DNA from: Canna indica
Taxonomy: Eukaryota; Streptophyta; Magnoliopsida; Zingiberales; Cannaceae
Reading direction: 5' to 3'
NCBI GenBank assembly: GCA_034359265.1
Contig: CP136890.1
Coordinates: forward strand, 97,241,501 to 97,305,500
Length of the DNA: 64,000 bases
The first letter of the stretch is position 1, and every line of letters starts with the position of its first letter. Both the position numbers and the translations under genes were made by a program. This document shows, piece by piece, positions 50,731 to 63,010 of this stretch. Under the pieces are notes generated by a model. The model saw only the letters and a list, made by a program, of their open reading frames with translations, had not been told where the DNA came from and did not search any database.

Positions 50731-52582
50731 CTAGTTCCTAACTTCCTACCACTGCTACATCGCGCATAACAGAATCGTACGGTCTCAAGCATCCCACGAT
50801 TCATCTATCCGTTGATCGATCTCATCCAAAACGTTCATTTATGTCTGACGTGATTGCAACCGGTCGATGCGCCGTGTGTACACGCTGCCACGTTGGTTTT
50901 GTCTCGTGTTATACGGGCCAGGCTTATTTTTTCCATCCGTTTTATTTGGGCCGATGCGGTTTTGTTGGACCGATGCGGTTCAATTGGACCGCAATTCCAT
51001 GCCTCACGAAACCTCATTTTAATTAATAGATGTTCAATCGAAAAAAGGGAAAATTATGTCTCATATTATATTAAAAACTTATTTTTATATTGATTTATTT
51101 TTTACGCAAGAAGGATAATAACTGCTTCATTCATCATAAACGCTCGCCATTATGCTGTCCTATTCAATTTCAACGTTTCTCATAATTAAAATGTATAAAT
51201 GCCATTACTGTAGGCAACAAATAATATGGCTCTAATGACAGGCACATTAATTGGCTTGTCTATTAATTGATTGGAAATGAATAAATCAAATTGTATACTA
51301 ATTAATTAGTCATAAACACATCGTAATATTTCCCTACCAAGTAACAGTCATTATCATTAACGTATCTCATTTTTGCTCTTAAAGAAACAACAATTTATAG
51401 AAGCCAGCTTGGCGCTGATGCTTTATATTTTGCACCATCACTTATAACCAAAGCCAGTGTTAGTTAAATAAAAGGCAGTCCAATGTCACATGCGTAGCAT
51501 TCATTGTTTAGAGTCCCAGCTGAAGAAGCCGCTGACGTGTCAATGTTTGACTTCTTTTAGCTGGGTAAGGCAATGTGATGTACAAAGTGACACGTTTCTT
51601 TCGTTGACTCACGGATTAATTACTTCATGAGGCGCCATGCCTGGCTTTGACGTTGTGATTAGGTGCATTGGTTGGCCTGCCTCATCTTAATTATTCCCTG
51701 AGATCATATTAATCTTGATCCGGATTCGGGTGCACCGGGTTGATTTGATCAATTTCCATCGAGTTCATAGAGCATGAGGAATTCTCGTCTCAGATATTAA
51801 GCAAAATAATTAAATTATATATATATATCCTGAAAAAGAAAAAAGAGAAGAAGAAAAATAAAGCTCATGTCAGCTTTGCATAGGTTTTAGAACTCCCCCA
51901 TCCTATCTCAATTGGACTCACAGCCGCCCGCTTCTTGCTTTGACCTTTAATCGGACGGCTGCGCGATCAGGTGGAGGCGGAGAACGAACGGTCGATCGCG
52001 GGTAGCTTAGGCGAGAAGGACGCGAACAACGTTAAACTGCTTCGGCGCTTTACTTTGACCGGTTATTGACCGCGCGTAATCGGCGATCACGGCCGAGGAT
52101 TCTCCAAATAATCGCGCGTCGTACACAAGGAGAGCCGACGCGGAATGCCAGCGAGCCGTCCACCGTACGATTCTGATATCTGATCGCGAGGTACACACGC
52201 GAACATCGAGGAGAGAGGGAGAGAGATAGAGAGTTCACACGACACCCGTTGCTTCGTGACAGTGGGTGCGACGGACGGCTGGTCGAACCAAAATCTCATC
52301 TAATATGGCGAGTTGCGTCCACTTGCAGTGAACGTATTAAAGTCGAGTTTACAGAGTCGTGGTAGAAACAAATAGGGGGTGAAGAAGCTACACGCCAGAT
52401 TGCAGAGAAAAGTAAAGAAAAGAGGCCGAAAGCCAAGCAAATCTTCACCTTTCCTCTTTCCTCTTATCATTCTCCATCCCCTTTCCCTCTTCCACCGTTT
52501 AAATCCTTTCCTCCCTTTTCCTGCCTGCTTAAATGGGCGTTTCGGCTCATTGATCGATCGAGACTCAAGAGGTAGACGGCGA
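50731..52582. other. Intergenic region between divergent genes
   Basis: The minus-strand LRAT gene and the plus-strand small-protein gene are transcribed away from each other, so this holds both promoters. TTGAC words (W-box core) occur near 51547, 51603 and 52066; their number is not clearly above chance. 51.9-52.3 kb is GC-rich with no convincing gene. The leader of the plus-strand gene is pyrimidine-rich at 52445-52525. Confidence 0.4.
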
Positions 52583-53047
52583 ATGGCGTTGACGGCGGCG
52601 GCGAGTTACGTGACGAGAAGAGGGGAAAAGGGCGGCGCGGCGGCGCCGGTGTTCCGCGCGGACTACATGTTCTGGTGGGAGCAACAGGGGGAGTACATGG
52701 AGCGCCGCCAGGTCTTCCTCCGGAGCTACCACTTCTCCCGCAAGCAGCCGCCCCGCGAGCGGGTGCGCGGCACCTTGCTACGCGTCCGCCGCCTCGTCTG
52801 GGCGCGCCTCCGCGACGCTCGACGCCTGCCGCGCCTGCTCTGGTCCAGGCTCCGCCGCGCCTTCGCGCGCTGCCGAGCAGCATTTCGGGGCGGCGGCCGC
52901 GCGGCGGCCGCCGTCGGAAACGGCAGGAGGAGGCACTCCCACCGCCTCGCGGCCGGTGGGTTACAGTTTCAGCGACTGGCACACCGCCGCACGGCCAGCA
53001 ACAGCAGCAGCGGCTCCTCCGCCGGCGCTGAGTGGCCCATCTGGTAG
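52583..53047 (+). CDS. Small Arg-rich plant protein, unknown function
   Basis: A single open exon of 154 aa starts MALTAAASYVTRRGEKGGAA. The start is chosen because GCGAATGGCG is a good plant context and a pyrimidine-rich leader precedes it; the same frame is open upstream to 52379. Residues 25-54 hold an aromatic, charged core (FRADYMFWWEQQGEYMERRQ, then VFLRSYHFSRKQ), the part most likely to be conserved. After it come about 60 residues with Arg at roughly every third position (RRLVWARLRDARRLPRLLWS) and a Ser/Gly tail. There is no signal peptide or clear membrane segment. I do not recognise a named family. Third-position GC is very high, as in the NAC and IQD genes. Confidence 0.72.
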   Translation: MALTAAASYVTRRGEKGGAAAPVFRADYMFWWEQQGEYMERRQVFLRSYHFSRKQPPRERVRGTLLRVRRLVWARLRDARRLPRLLWSRLRRAFARCRAAFRGGGRAAAAVGNGRRRHSHRLAAGGLQFQRLAHRRTASNSSSGSSAGAEWPIW

Positions 53048-53904
53048 TCGTCCTACAAAGCGGACATCTTTGCGCAACAAAGACAGAAGCAGAAGCAGCA
53101 GCAGCTTTATTATTATTATTATTAATTTTCATTGTCACTTTTTTCCCTTGTTTTCAATCCACTGTAATCTCTCATCCGAATTGAAGCATTTCTACAACCA
53201 GTTCCAGTTTCTTCTTCTTCTTCTTCTTCTTCTTCCTCCCGCATCAGAAGTTACGCTGACACGACATGTTGCAGGAAAACAGGGTTTACAGGACGATGAC
53301 AACTGGAAGCATCTGCCTTGATTTCCTAAATGTCCCATGTTCAGCGGAAGAATGCGAGAAGAGAGAAAAGCAACATGAATTAATCCAACGTGAAGTAATC
53401 GAGCAGCCTTTACTGAGCCCAAAAGCTAATTTGACACGAATTTGATATCGAATTAAAGAGCAGGGAGCCGGAATGGGGGCCCATGAATTTACCTTGTGTT
53501 CACGGAGGCGACGGAGTGTCCTCTGCTTTCGGGACACCCCACGCATCCACGGCGTAATGTGAGTATGTGACTGTGCCATCTACAATGCGAAGGGCGTCGT
53601 CGTCCTTTGTTGCTCTTTTAATGCAGTTGGTTTGCGGGTACATGTTTCAGCGGAGATTTTGTCGTTCTGTTTTCTAATAAATCTCGTGTATGGAATGGGC
53701 TGCATTGTTTGGATTCGGGCCCAGCTGGGTTTAGTTAAACAATTCGTAATGACCTGTTTGGTTGGTGAAATATATTTTCTCTCATTTTGTCGTATGATTT
53801 TGAAATTAAAAAAATACTCTGCACAATTCTAAATTAAATAAAGAAATACATGAGGAATTTAAACTGAAGCACTATATATACAGTGAGTTATATATTAAAT
53901 ATTG
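53048..53904. other. 3' flanks of convergent genes
   Basis: The plus-strand small-protein gene and the minus-strand mannanase converge here. It contains an ATT microsatellite at about 53107-53126 and a TTC microsatellite at about 53210-53236. No further gene seen. Confidence 0.5.
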
Positions 53905-55596
53905 CTAGTTAGGGAGCAAGAGCTGCTGGCTGCTGCTGTGGATTGCACTGTTCATGGAGACGTACTGGTTATTGAGTTGGGAGATGCGGTGAGACTGTCG
54001 GGAAATGATCTCCTCAAGAAAGGGGCTTTCGGAGAAGATGACCTCGTAGCCATCTCTGATGCCGTCCATGGCCTGCTCGCCCAACAGCAGCTGCCAAAAG
54101 AGGCCACCTTTGCAGGCGCCGCCGCCGCGAGCCGAGGCGTAGATAGCGTTGTACACGGCCTCGTACAAGGCCGCTCTCTCGTCCATCAGGCAGTTGGCCT
54201 CATCGTCGACGGCGCCATTAGCGACACAGCTCGAGAGCTTGGAGGACTTGCCGAACTCGGTGATCAGCAGCGGCTTCCCCAGAATGGCGTCGGCGTCTTC
54301 GAAGTGTGATCGAAGCCAAGCTCGGAGGAAAGCCATCTGGGTGTGATTGGTTGATCCGGGCATCCTGTGTTCAATAAGGTAGATAATTCAATTGAGATAA
54401 AACTAAAATTTGCCCTGTTTAATTATAAAAAGACAAAGATTGATGTGTATCATGATGAGTACCATTGATCCGGGTAGGCATGAATGGTGGCAAAGTCAAT
54501 TCCTTGGACTAGGTTATCGCCGATGAAATCGGTGCCCATCTCGTATCCGAGGTTGACTTGTTTCCTCTCGGGAAGCGTCACTCCGTAGAACCCTTCATGC
54601 CCAACTTCAAGCAGATGATTGCTGTCTATGGATTTCACGTAACCAGCCATCTCCTCAATCCAAGCCTATGGATTGTACATTTATGACGAAGAGACAAACA
54701 AATTAACTCATGCTATTTAAAATGATACGATGAGATAAGAGATATAATTTCCATGCAAAAATACATACTCGCAATGTGCTGCCAGAAAGATCACTTCCAC
54801 AGCGTGGCTCGTTGATGAGCTCCCATGCAAAAATGGCCGGCTCATCCTTGTATGCCACGCCAGTGATAGTGTTCATCCTAGTTAAAATTGTCTGTCATCC
54901 GGCCATTTATTATATAACTCAGCATCATTAGTAGATAGATCCACAAAGACGGCATAATTAGTTACGTACCTTAACATGGTTCTTGTAGAAACTCTTGACG
55001 ACAGCATCCCTGAAGAAGTCATCATCAGAGCTCAAGAAATGTCCATCATCTATAGCCCATTGGATATACTGCCTCTTGCCCCCAAAGCTGTTAAAGTTGT
55101 TCACCAAACTCAATATCAGATACACCCCATGTTTCTTGGCCTCGGAAATCACGTAATCCAAACCCTGATGCCGCAGTATACCAATTAATTAATACAACAA
55201 ATTAATTAATTAATGAGATAACCTTCAAAGCATGTAGGTATGTTTAATCACCTGGAACATATCCTCGTTGTAGACACCAGGAGAGGATTGAAGGGGTCTG
55301 AAACCACCATCCTTGAAAGCCCAAGTCCTCACCAATCTGAGACCATGGCTGGAGGCCTCCTTGAATGCAAAAGAAACCTTGCTTCGTTCTGCGGGGAATG
55401 ATGCCGTGTACATCAGCCAGTAAGAATTGAATCCATTCAGGTTGAAGGGGCGACCGTTCAGGATAAAATGAGTCCTGTTAGTCCGCACAAAGCCAGTAGT
55501 GTCGTCTTGATCAGCTCTACCATTCCAACAAGCCAAAAGCGTCAAGAGAACCAATGCACAAGCCAGTTGCTCTATATGCATCTTAGGAGCCTCCAT
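53905..55596 (-). CDS. MAN: Mannan endo-1,4-beta-mannosidase (GH5), secreted, five exons
   Basis: Exons on the minus strand are 55596-55252, 55164-54970, 54891-54769, 54665-54463 and 54364-53905, all with GT/AG borders, giving 441 aa. The N-terminus is a hydrophobic signal peptide ([18 protein letters not shown]), so the enzyme should be secreted to the wall. GH5 motifs appear in order: [57 protein letters not shown] with acid/base Glu208, [23 protein letters not shown], and LLITEFGKS with nucleophile Glu325. The intron splitting the Trp codon of HAYPDQW is typical. The enzyme cuts the backbone of mannans and glucomannans during seed germination, wall loosening or storage-polymer use. A TATATATTG word about 175 bp upstream of the ATG may be its TATA box. 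A second Met at residue 6 is a possible alternative start. The frame is intact. Confidence 0.94.
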
Positions 55597-57286
55597 AATT
55601 TTGCTTATTAATGCTTAGAATATAAATGATACACGTTGAAGGAATTGAATTGAACTCCTTTTTTGACACAAAAGGAAGAGTTGATGAATTCTCAAAGCAA
55701 GGTATCTAACAGTGAAAAGCCATATCATATCCTTACTTTTCAACTAAAAGTAATTAAGACTACATATCAATATATAGAGAGAGAGGGGTGAAAAAAGGAT
55801 GCACGCTTTACTAATATCAAAATCATTGGCGCAATCTTCTGATATATCGAAAGCTTCATCAGCAGTGAATGATAAAGAGAAAGGTAGGTGAAGCAAGGCA
55901 CAGGGAAGAAGCCTGATACAACTTCTTCTTCATTAGCCTAGCTAAAGCCAATTAAACTTCAACAGGCTTCACCTTCTCCATTGCATACAATTCCACGCCA
56001 ACCTCCACCCCACGAATAAGAAGTAAACTTAAATTTCTCATGCATGTTTCGGGGTACATGGGAGTTTCGTTATGCATAAGCCACATATTTATACTATACT
56101 TAAATTAATATATTATGAATACCTTTGTGATCGATATTAAAGTATTAAAAAATGAGTACTTAATTTGAAAGGAAAGATCATGAGATGAGAACTTCAAGAA
56201 AGAGACATTTAGAACTTTCATCTTTTTCATAAATGTATCTTTTGGACTATATACACAGATGTAAGCTCATGTCTTGTTAAAAGTTCAACACGTACTCTGG
56301 TCTCCTAATTCCATGGACTTGTCTTTCCTTGGTCGGTCGTCGTAATCCTTTGCGTCCTGACTTGGCGAACTAGGCAAATTAGGTCCTATATAATAATAAT
56401 AAATTAACAATGGAAACAAATATTAAACGCTCGATTGTAATTATTTCTATGCTTGTATTTAATTTATTGGAAACATTCTTGAGAATTTATTACAAACGCT
56501 TGGGTTTTGTTTGCTTACTTCCGAAGTATCTGCATCCCCTTTCATCTCTTCCGTGACTAAAAGACTAATTCCATGGTTTGTCGGCAACATCGAATCTTGA
56601 GGGGAAAAAGAACATTTAAAAGTTAAAATCCATCCATCAAATATTGAAGTGTAAATATAGAATATGCCATGATATTTTACATGAACAGATAAATTTACTC
56701 AAACACTTTAACGGCAGAACCTCAGCAATTAATTATTTATAAAATTGTTCGAATGATGACGACAAATACTCGGTACAAGTATTAATCCAACGGGTACTGG
56801 ATCTTCTTTGAGACCACCGATGGATCACCGCAACAAACATAAAATATAAGGGGAAAAAGACATGAAAGGAGTCATGATGCATCATTGCTTCTATACGTCA
56901 ACTCAAGTAAAAATAAATGCAATAGTAAGAACAAATTTATTTAAGCAATTTGAAGTAGAACAAACTTGCCTTGCTTAATTGGTAAAATGATAACAATTGA
57001 TTGCCGTATAGACATACATTCTGAAAGAAATGAACCTGAGAATGATATTCACTACATAGGTATGCTCATAGCTTTTGCACTTGGAAGCAGCCTAGCAGTC
57101 CTACACGCAAACATCACTTATTTAAGATAATATTACATATTTGATACAAAAATCAAGAAGCAAATAAACAGTAGGCTTATCCAGTTTCAGAAAGTGAGAA
57201 AGAAAAAGCCTCATCCAAAAACTTAGTACTACGAGAACTTCAGCTCGTCAATGAGTTATACTCAATTCTGAAAATAAGCTTCTTCA
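55597..57286. other. Mannanase promoter and spacer
   Basis: AT-rich. The first few hundred bases are the mannanase promoter. 57050-57140 has a short exon-like open frame (MLIAFALGSSLAVLHANITY) that I cannot assign. The rest shows nothing. Confidence 0.4.
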
Positions 57287-59257
57287 ATGATCTCCCAAGC
57301 GGATGGTCAATATTTATTGCCTTCTTCTCTGGCAGAGTCTTCAAATACTCGTTATGGCACGTCACGTTCATCTGCCATTGCTAAGAAGACGATCATGACT
57401 GAGAGAACTCCGGTGCTCAACGTGTTCATGCCGAATTCGAATTCCACTCATAGGCGCTCCCAGTATCTAGTCTCGAGATGTTTGTTTATCAGTGTTTGAG
57501 GTCGGCTGGGTGAAAGGGCGGACATTGCGGGATTTCTTGCCCGTCGCTTTCAAGATTATGAAACCCATATTCGTCACTGGCAGCAACGGAAACTGCCGGA
57601 CGGCCGTTTTATGATTTCCACTGCCGACCATCCGGAATGTTACTACAAGGTTTCCCTTCTGCGGATGGGGCTTGTCCGGTGGGGGGAGGTGGAGTTGGAC
57701 ATTAATGACTGGGTTGCTCAGCAGGCTTCGACCAACATCCCGCCTGCTGAGTTGAAAGTTGGCCTCGAAATTTCAGGGCTTCCGTGGGAGTACTGGAACG
57801 TAGATGCCCTCACGGCGTTGGTGAGCAGTTTTGGCGCTATGGATTCTGTCGACGAGGCATCCCTTCGTTGGCAAGATCTGGGCGCATGTAGGGTTCTGAT
57901 AAGAACTCGGGATCTCGCCCGTATTCTGTTGACGGTGCTTGTGGATGATGAATGCTGCACATATGAAGTCTCAATTCAGATCGCTTGGCACCTTTGGATT
58001 TTTGATGATGGATCCAGCCCGTTCTGGACCGCTCCGGACAGTGACGATCCCGACGGACCGGCGGATCATCCGCCCCGCAACCATCATCGCCGGCCTTCCA
58101 TTGTGGCTCCGACGACCTCGTCGCCCCGGTCCGAAGGGGATTTAGGCGGCTCTTCTGCACCGGTCATCAACAACGACCCCTCGGACAAGTCACCCTCTGC
58201 TGATGTTCCACTATCTAAAGTTTTCGGACACCTCAAATCAAGCCTTTCCAGCTCGAAGAGTGACATTCCGCGAGCCGTATCTGGGTCGCCGGTGATCGGA
58301 GCAGTGGCATCCCCTCGTGTGCCGTGGATGCCGGCGGAAGCGGTTGCTTCTGTCGCAATCATTCCTGGCTCGGGGCTCGAGGAGCCTGCTGCATCTGATG
58401 GGATTAATTGCCTGCCCCATCGCTCGGCCTCCTCGCCGCCAAGGCGTCTCTTGCAGTCTTCGCACGACGTCGATGAATTGATGGCTCGCTCTGCCACCAC
58501 TTCCGTGCGAGATTTCAGTGCCGCTGTCGCTCCTTGGTGGCCGATCGCCATCTCCTTGATGAGTTGGGCATTCGAGGCGAGAGAGGCAACTTCTCATTCC
58601 GTGTCGGGGGGGAGTCGTGTCTTATCAAGTGATTCCTCACTTCCTGCCCGATCCGTCGTGACTGTAGTCGACCCCTGTCGGGCCCTGCCTGGATCGGGTG
58701 GAATCATGCTGGACCGGTCCCCTACGGCTCAGCCAGATCTGCTTGGAAATCAACTAACTCCTAGCGGATCTAATCTCGCTCTATATTTAAGTCATCCGCC
58801 AGCCGCCGCTACTCAAATTACTGCTCCGTCGATCCCCTCTTCTTGGCAATCTCCTGTCATTGAGTTTGAAAGTTCGCAACATTGCTCCCCAACCTCCAAG
58901 CTTATCACTTATCAGAGGCGGCCCCGTGGTGACTCGATTTCAACTCCGAAGCCATGCTTACTGCGTCGCAGCGCTCGTCTCCACTCATCAAGCATCAGAG
59001 GCACCTCCCTAAAGCGAGCATCCGACAGAAAATCTAGACTCCTTGACTTCGGACATCGCAGAACCGTCACTTCAGAGGCAAGGACATCCCGTCCGTCAGT
59101 AGTTTCGTCACAGCCCCTGGGACTTCAGCCAACAAGGATGATCAAAGACCTCCGACACTTATCGATCGAAGACCAGACGGTGGCTATGGGCTTCTGCGGA
59201 GGCAATACAGTGCACTGGGATTCTCTTCGTGCAAATACAGTAGGAGACCATGTTTGA
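57287..59257 (+). pseudogene. LINE ORF1 (nucleic-acid-binding protein), one in-frame stop
   Basis: The frame is continuous from 57287 to 59257 except for TGA at 57497-57499, which separates ...RCLFISV from GRLGERADIAGFLARRFQDY. A region at 57500-58010 (CYYKVSLLRMGLVRWGEVEL, LEISGLPWEYWNVDALTALV, ACRVLIRTRDL) resembles the RRM-like or DUF4283-type part of plant LINE ORF1 proteins. The long remainder is Ser/Pro-rich and low in structure. No CCHC zinc knuckle was seen. TGA could derive from CGA by one C-to-T change, or translation could start downstream at 57611. Confidence 0.75.
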
Positions 59258-59288
59258 AGGACCTCTTTAGTGTTTTAGATTCAAGTAG

Positions 59289-62200
59289 GTGGAATTCTGT
59301 CTGATGTCAGCAATCTTTGATATGTTTTTTTGGAACGTTAGGGGACTCTCACGCCTCTCCAAGAGGTATATGTGTAAAAAATCTTGTAAAGACTTGAATT
59401 GTTCAATTCTCGCTCTACAAGAAACCAAGTTATCTGATGTTTCATCTATCAAAATCAAACAACTTTCGGGCTTCAAAAACTCTAGTTTTCTATGTTTGGA
59501 TGCTACTGGGTTGGCGGGGGGACAACTATTGGTGTGGAATTCGGATATTTGGTCGATTGAAACTTCATTATGTGGTCAATTCATTATTGCAGCACTTCTT
59601 ATTTACAAACAATCAGCCACGAAGATCATGGTGGCATCAGTTTATGGCCCGCCCCATCACTCTGATCGCTCAAACTTCTTTAGGGAGCTTTCAGCCTTCA
59701 TTAACTCGTGTTCTGACCCGTTAATTCTTGGTGGGGACTTCAATGTGACTTTGGGTGTGCACGAGCGATCAAACTGCATGGGCAACATCCGTGACTCACA
59801 AAAGCTTTCTAGAATTTTTGCAAATTCTAGCCTTATTGATCTTCCATTAACTGGCTTGCAATACACTTGGAGTAATGGTCAATCGACCCCGCGATTGGCA
59901 AAACTCGATAGGGTTCTCATCTCCCTATCGGCTTCTCAGCTTATGCCCTTGGCGTCGGTGCAGGGTGGTGAAAGGAAATTATCAGATCATAATTTATTGC
60001 ACTTTAAATCCCACATCAGGGTCGGCTATAGATCCAAACCTTTCTGCCTTGAATTGCACTGGTTTAATAGGCCGACCTTCAAAGAAATGATTAGAAGCTG
60101 CTGGGATACTTCTATTCCGAGGCATTTAGGTATTAAACACTGGAATGATAGTTGGAGGATCCTCAGGAGAACTATCCGTCAATGGGCTTCCCTAGTCCAC
60201 AAGGAGTCAAAATATGCACGAACTGAATTGGAAGCTAAGGTGGCTAAGTTCAATGAGAAGGTAGATTCAATGGGTCTAAATGATCAAGAGTTGGCGGACT
60301 TTCGAGACACCAAAGTAAATCTAGATAATCTTTATAGAGAAGAGGATTCTTATTGGAGGCAACGGGCGAAGCAAAGGTGGGTTAGCCTTGGTGATCGGAA
60401 CACTCGCTTCTTTCACCAATGTGCTTCCATCTCCAAGAAAAGGAATTGGATTTCAGCCATCGACTCTCCAAGTGGTATTCTTGTTGAAGCTGAAGCGATT
60501 AGAAATGCTTTCAGAGGATTCTATGTGTCTTTGTTAGGTATTCCCGTGCCTACTTAGTTGGATCTAAATTGGAACTATCTTCAGCTAGATCAAAATCCAA
60601 GCCTGCGGGAGTTGGATGGACCCTTCACCGAGGAGGAGATCCTTCAGACAATTAAGGAAATGGGGTCATTCAAATCACCGGGCCCCGATGGAGTACCCAA
60701 TGAATTCTTCATCCAATTCTGGGAGCACATCAAGGAAGATCTTAATGCTATTTTCTTGGAGCTGCATACAAATTCTGTGAAGTTACAAAGAGTTAACAAG
60801 GCTCACATCATCCTGATTCCGAAGAAATTAGGTGCCCGCGACATGAAGGATTACCGGCCAATAAGCCTTGAGAACAATATTATCAGAATTTTCTCTAAAC
60901 TACTTGCTCGAAGAATTAAACCGCTAATGGATGCCCTCATTAATAAGCAACAAGGTGCATTTACTGCGGGTCGAAGTGCTCTTGACAGTTTCTTAAGTGT
61001 GCATGAAACTATTTGGGGTTGCCACAAAGATAGGGAGGATGGATTCCTATTCAAGATTGATTTTCAAAAGGCTTTCGATACTCTCAGTTGGGATTTCATT
61101 TCGCGGATGATGATCGCTCGGGGATTCTCTAACAAATGGATCGATTGGATTAAAAATCTACTCATCACTGAATCTGCCCTAGTCATCAATGGCGAGCCAT
61201 CTTCGACATTCAGACATAGAAGAGGGGTGTGGCAAGGAAACCCCCTTTCTCCGTTCATTTTCAATCTCGCTTTGGATTGTCTTTCAGCTCTGATAGAAAG
61301 AGGGGTGGAAAATGGACTTCTGGAGGATGTGCTCAGTTCCTACATCCATGGAGGAATCACTCATTCTCTCTTTGCCGATGACTAGGTCATCTTCTCCTCT
61401 AATAATGAAGTAGGCCTTTACAACTTGAGACTTCTACTGCGATGCTTTGGCCTTGCATCGGGTCTTCACGCGAATCCAAGTAAAACTTCAGTGCTTCACC
61501 TTCAAGGGAATGATTTGGCAGCCCAAGACACGGCAGATTTCTTTGGTTTCTCTGCGGGAGCTTTTCCGATCACGTACCTAGGACTACCCCTGCGGATAGG
61601 AGGCCTCCACAAAAATGACTAGCTATCAGTCATTAATCGTATAGATCAAAGACTTAGTGGGTGGAAGGGCCTTCTTCTCTCTCGAGGGGGCCGACTCACA
61701 CTCATCAACAGTATGATCTCAAGCAGCCCCAGCTACACTCTCTCACTTTTCAAAGCCCCAACTTGGGTTATCAAAAAGATCGACTCTCGTCGGCGAAAAT
61801 TTTTCTGGATTGGGACGGAGAATTATTCTTCACAAGGCAAATGTCTAATTAGTTGGGACTCGGTCACTTGCCCTCGCTCCGAAGGCGGATTGGGAATTCT
61901 CAATCTACATGACCACAACCTAGCTCGGCTCGGATCATGGTTGTGGAAGTATATCACTCGATCTGACCTTCAATGGATTGCCATTATACGTGCGACCTCC
62001 GGAGATCGCGCCGAATGGTATGACTCTTGGAATGGTCAGCATGCCTCCCCAATCTAGCGACATATCATCAAGCTTCAAGAAATCTTTAAGAATGCCATTT
62101 CTTACTCAGTGGGCATCGGTTCGCGGATCAACCTTTGGCGTGAACCATGGAGAGGAAGTGAAAGTCTAGCAACACAATTTCCTCAGTTATTCAGATTTGC

Positions 62201-62879
62201 AACGGATCCGAACATTAGCATTGCCGATGTCAGGCTATTAGATGACCAAGGAAACTTTGCAGGCTGGAATATCTCATTCTCTACATTATTGACATATGAT
62301 TCCATACAAGACATGGTGCATGAGCTGGAGGTTATTCAATCCTCCGAAGGTGAAGACTCCCTTATCTGGCAGTGGTCGGCTGACAAATGCTTCTCTACTA
62401 AGTCCATGTATCAAGTTTTATCTTATAGAGGGGTAGAGGCTCATTTTCATCGACTCATCTGGCAAACAAAAATTCCAACAAAGTTATCTATCCATGGGTG
62501 GATTTGGATGCGTAACCGGTTGCTAACAAGGGATAGACAGCTTCGTTGGGGTATGAATGTCAGCGCTTCTTGCCCTCTATGTGAAGTAGAGCTGGAATCT
62601 CACGATCACTTGTTCTCGACTTGTCAATTTTCCCAACTTGCTTGGAATAGTTACCTTCTTCAATTAAAGCTGCCCTTCTTCGAACCGACCTGGAATGTTG
62701 TTACCCTCAGAGGAAATCAGGATGACAAATCATGCTTTCTCAAGGCTAGGGTGTTGTTGGTCTGGAGTTGGTTCATATGGCATGAGAGGAATAAGAGATG
62801 TTTTGAGAGCTCCTCAAGGAGCGTGGTGGTTCTTACTTCCTCTATGACCGCTTTCTTGTCTTCTCACAGGATCCTTTAA
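59289..62879 (+). pseudogene. LINE ORF2 (endonuclease and reverse transcriptase), four TAG stops, no frameshift
   Basis: One reading frame of 1,197 codons runs the whole length, broken only by TAG at 60555, 61383, 61620 and 62055. The endonuclease has WNVRGL, LQETK, VYGPP, LGGDFNVTL and SDHNLL. The reverse transcriptase has SPGPDGVPNEFF, ILIPKK, YRPISLENNI, KIDFQKAFDTLSW, RGVWQGNPLSPFIF and FADD, with the second stop straight after FADD. Next come ITYLGLPLRIGG, the WKG...LTLINSM region and the zinc-binding CPLCEVELESHDHLFSTCQF. It ends at HRIL, with no RNase H domain. At 61620 and 62055 relatives usually have Trp, which suggests TGG-to-TAG changes. Confidence 0.93.
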
Positions 62880-63010
62880 TCCTGGGTCTATGTTGGTTGT
62901 TGGGTTTCTTTGTGAATCTTGTATTTTAATTTTTTTTCTCTCTCTATCCTCTGATGTATTTTTTTCTTTCTCATGAATCGAATACATAGTTCTATTTCAA
63001 AAAAAAAAAA

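Larger units (their letters stand above)
57287..63010 (+). mobile_element. L1-type LINE retrotransposon, nearly full length
   Basis: Two ORFs are followed by a short 3' UTR and a 12-A tail at 62999-63010. The 5' boundary is uncertain. CTTAGTACTAC at 57222 and CTTGTACTGC at 63014 are similar and might be remnants of a target duplication, which would put the 5' end near 57240, but the match is weak. ORF2 has the endonuclease, reverse transcriptase and zinc-binding region of plant L1 elements. Confidence 0.92.

Noticed and set aside
52007..52299. Minus-strand open frames of 62-70 codons upstream of the small basic protein gene
   Set aside because: Overlapping short frames in a locally GC-rich promoter, with no motif and no consistent codon pattern.
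60555..62057. Amber codons in LINE ORF2 as programmed recoding
   Set aside because: No readthrough signal is evident, plant LINEs are not known to use it, and at least two sites are expected to be Trp. Mutation is the simpler explanation.
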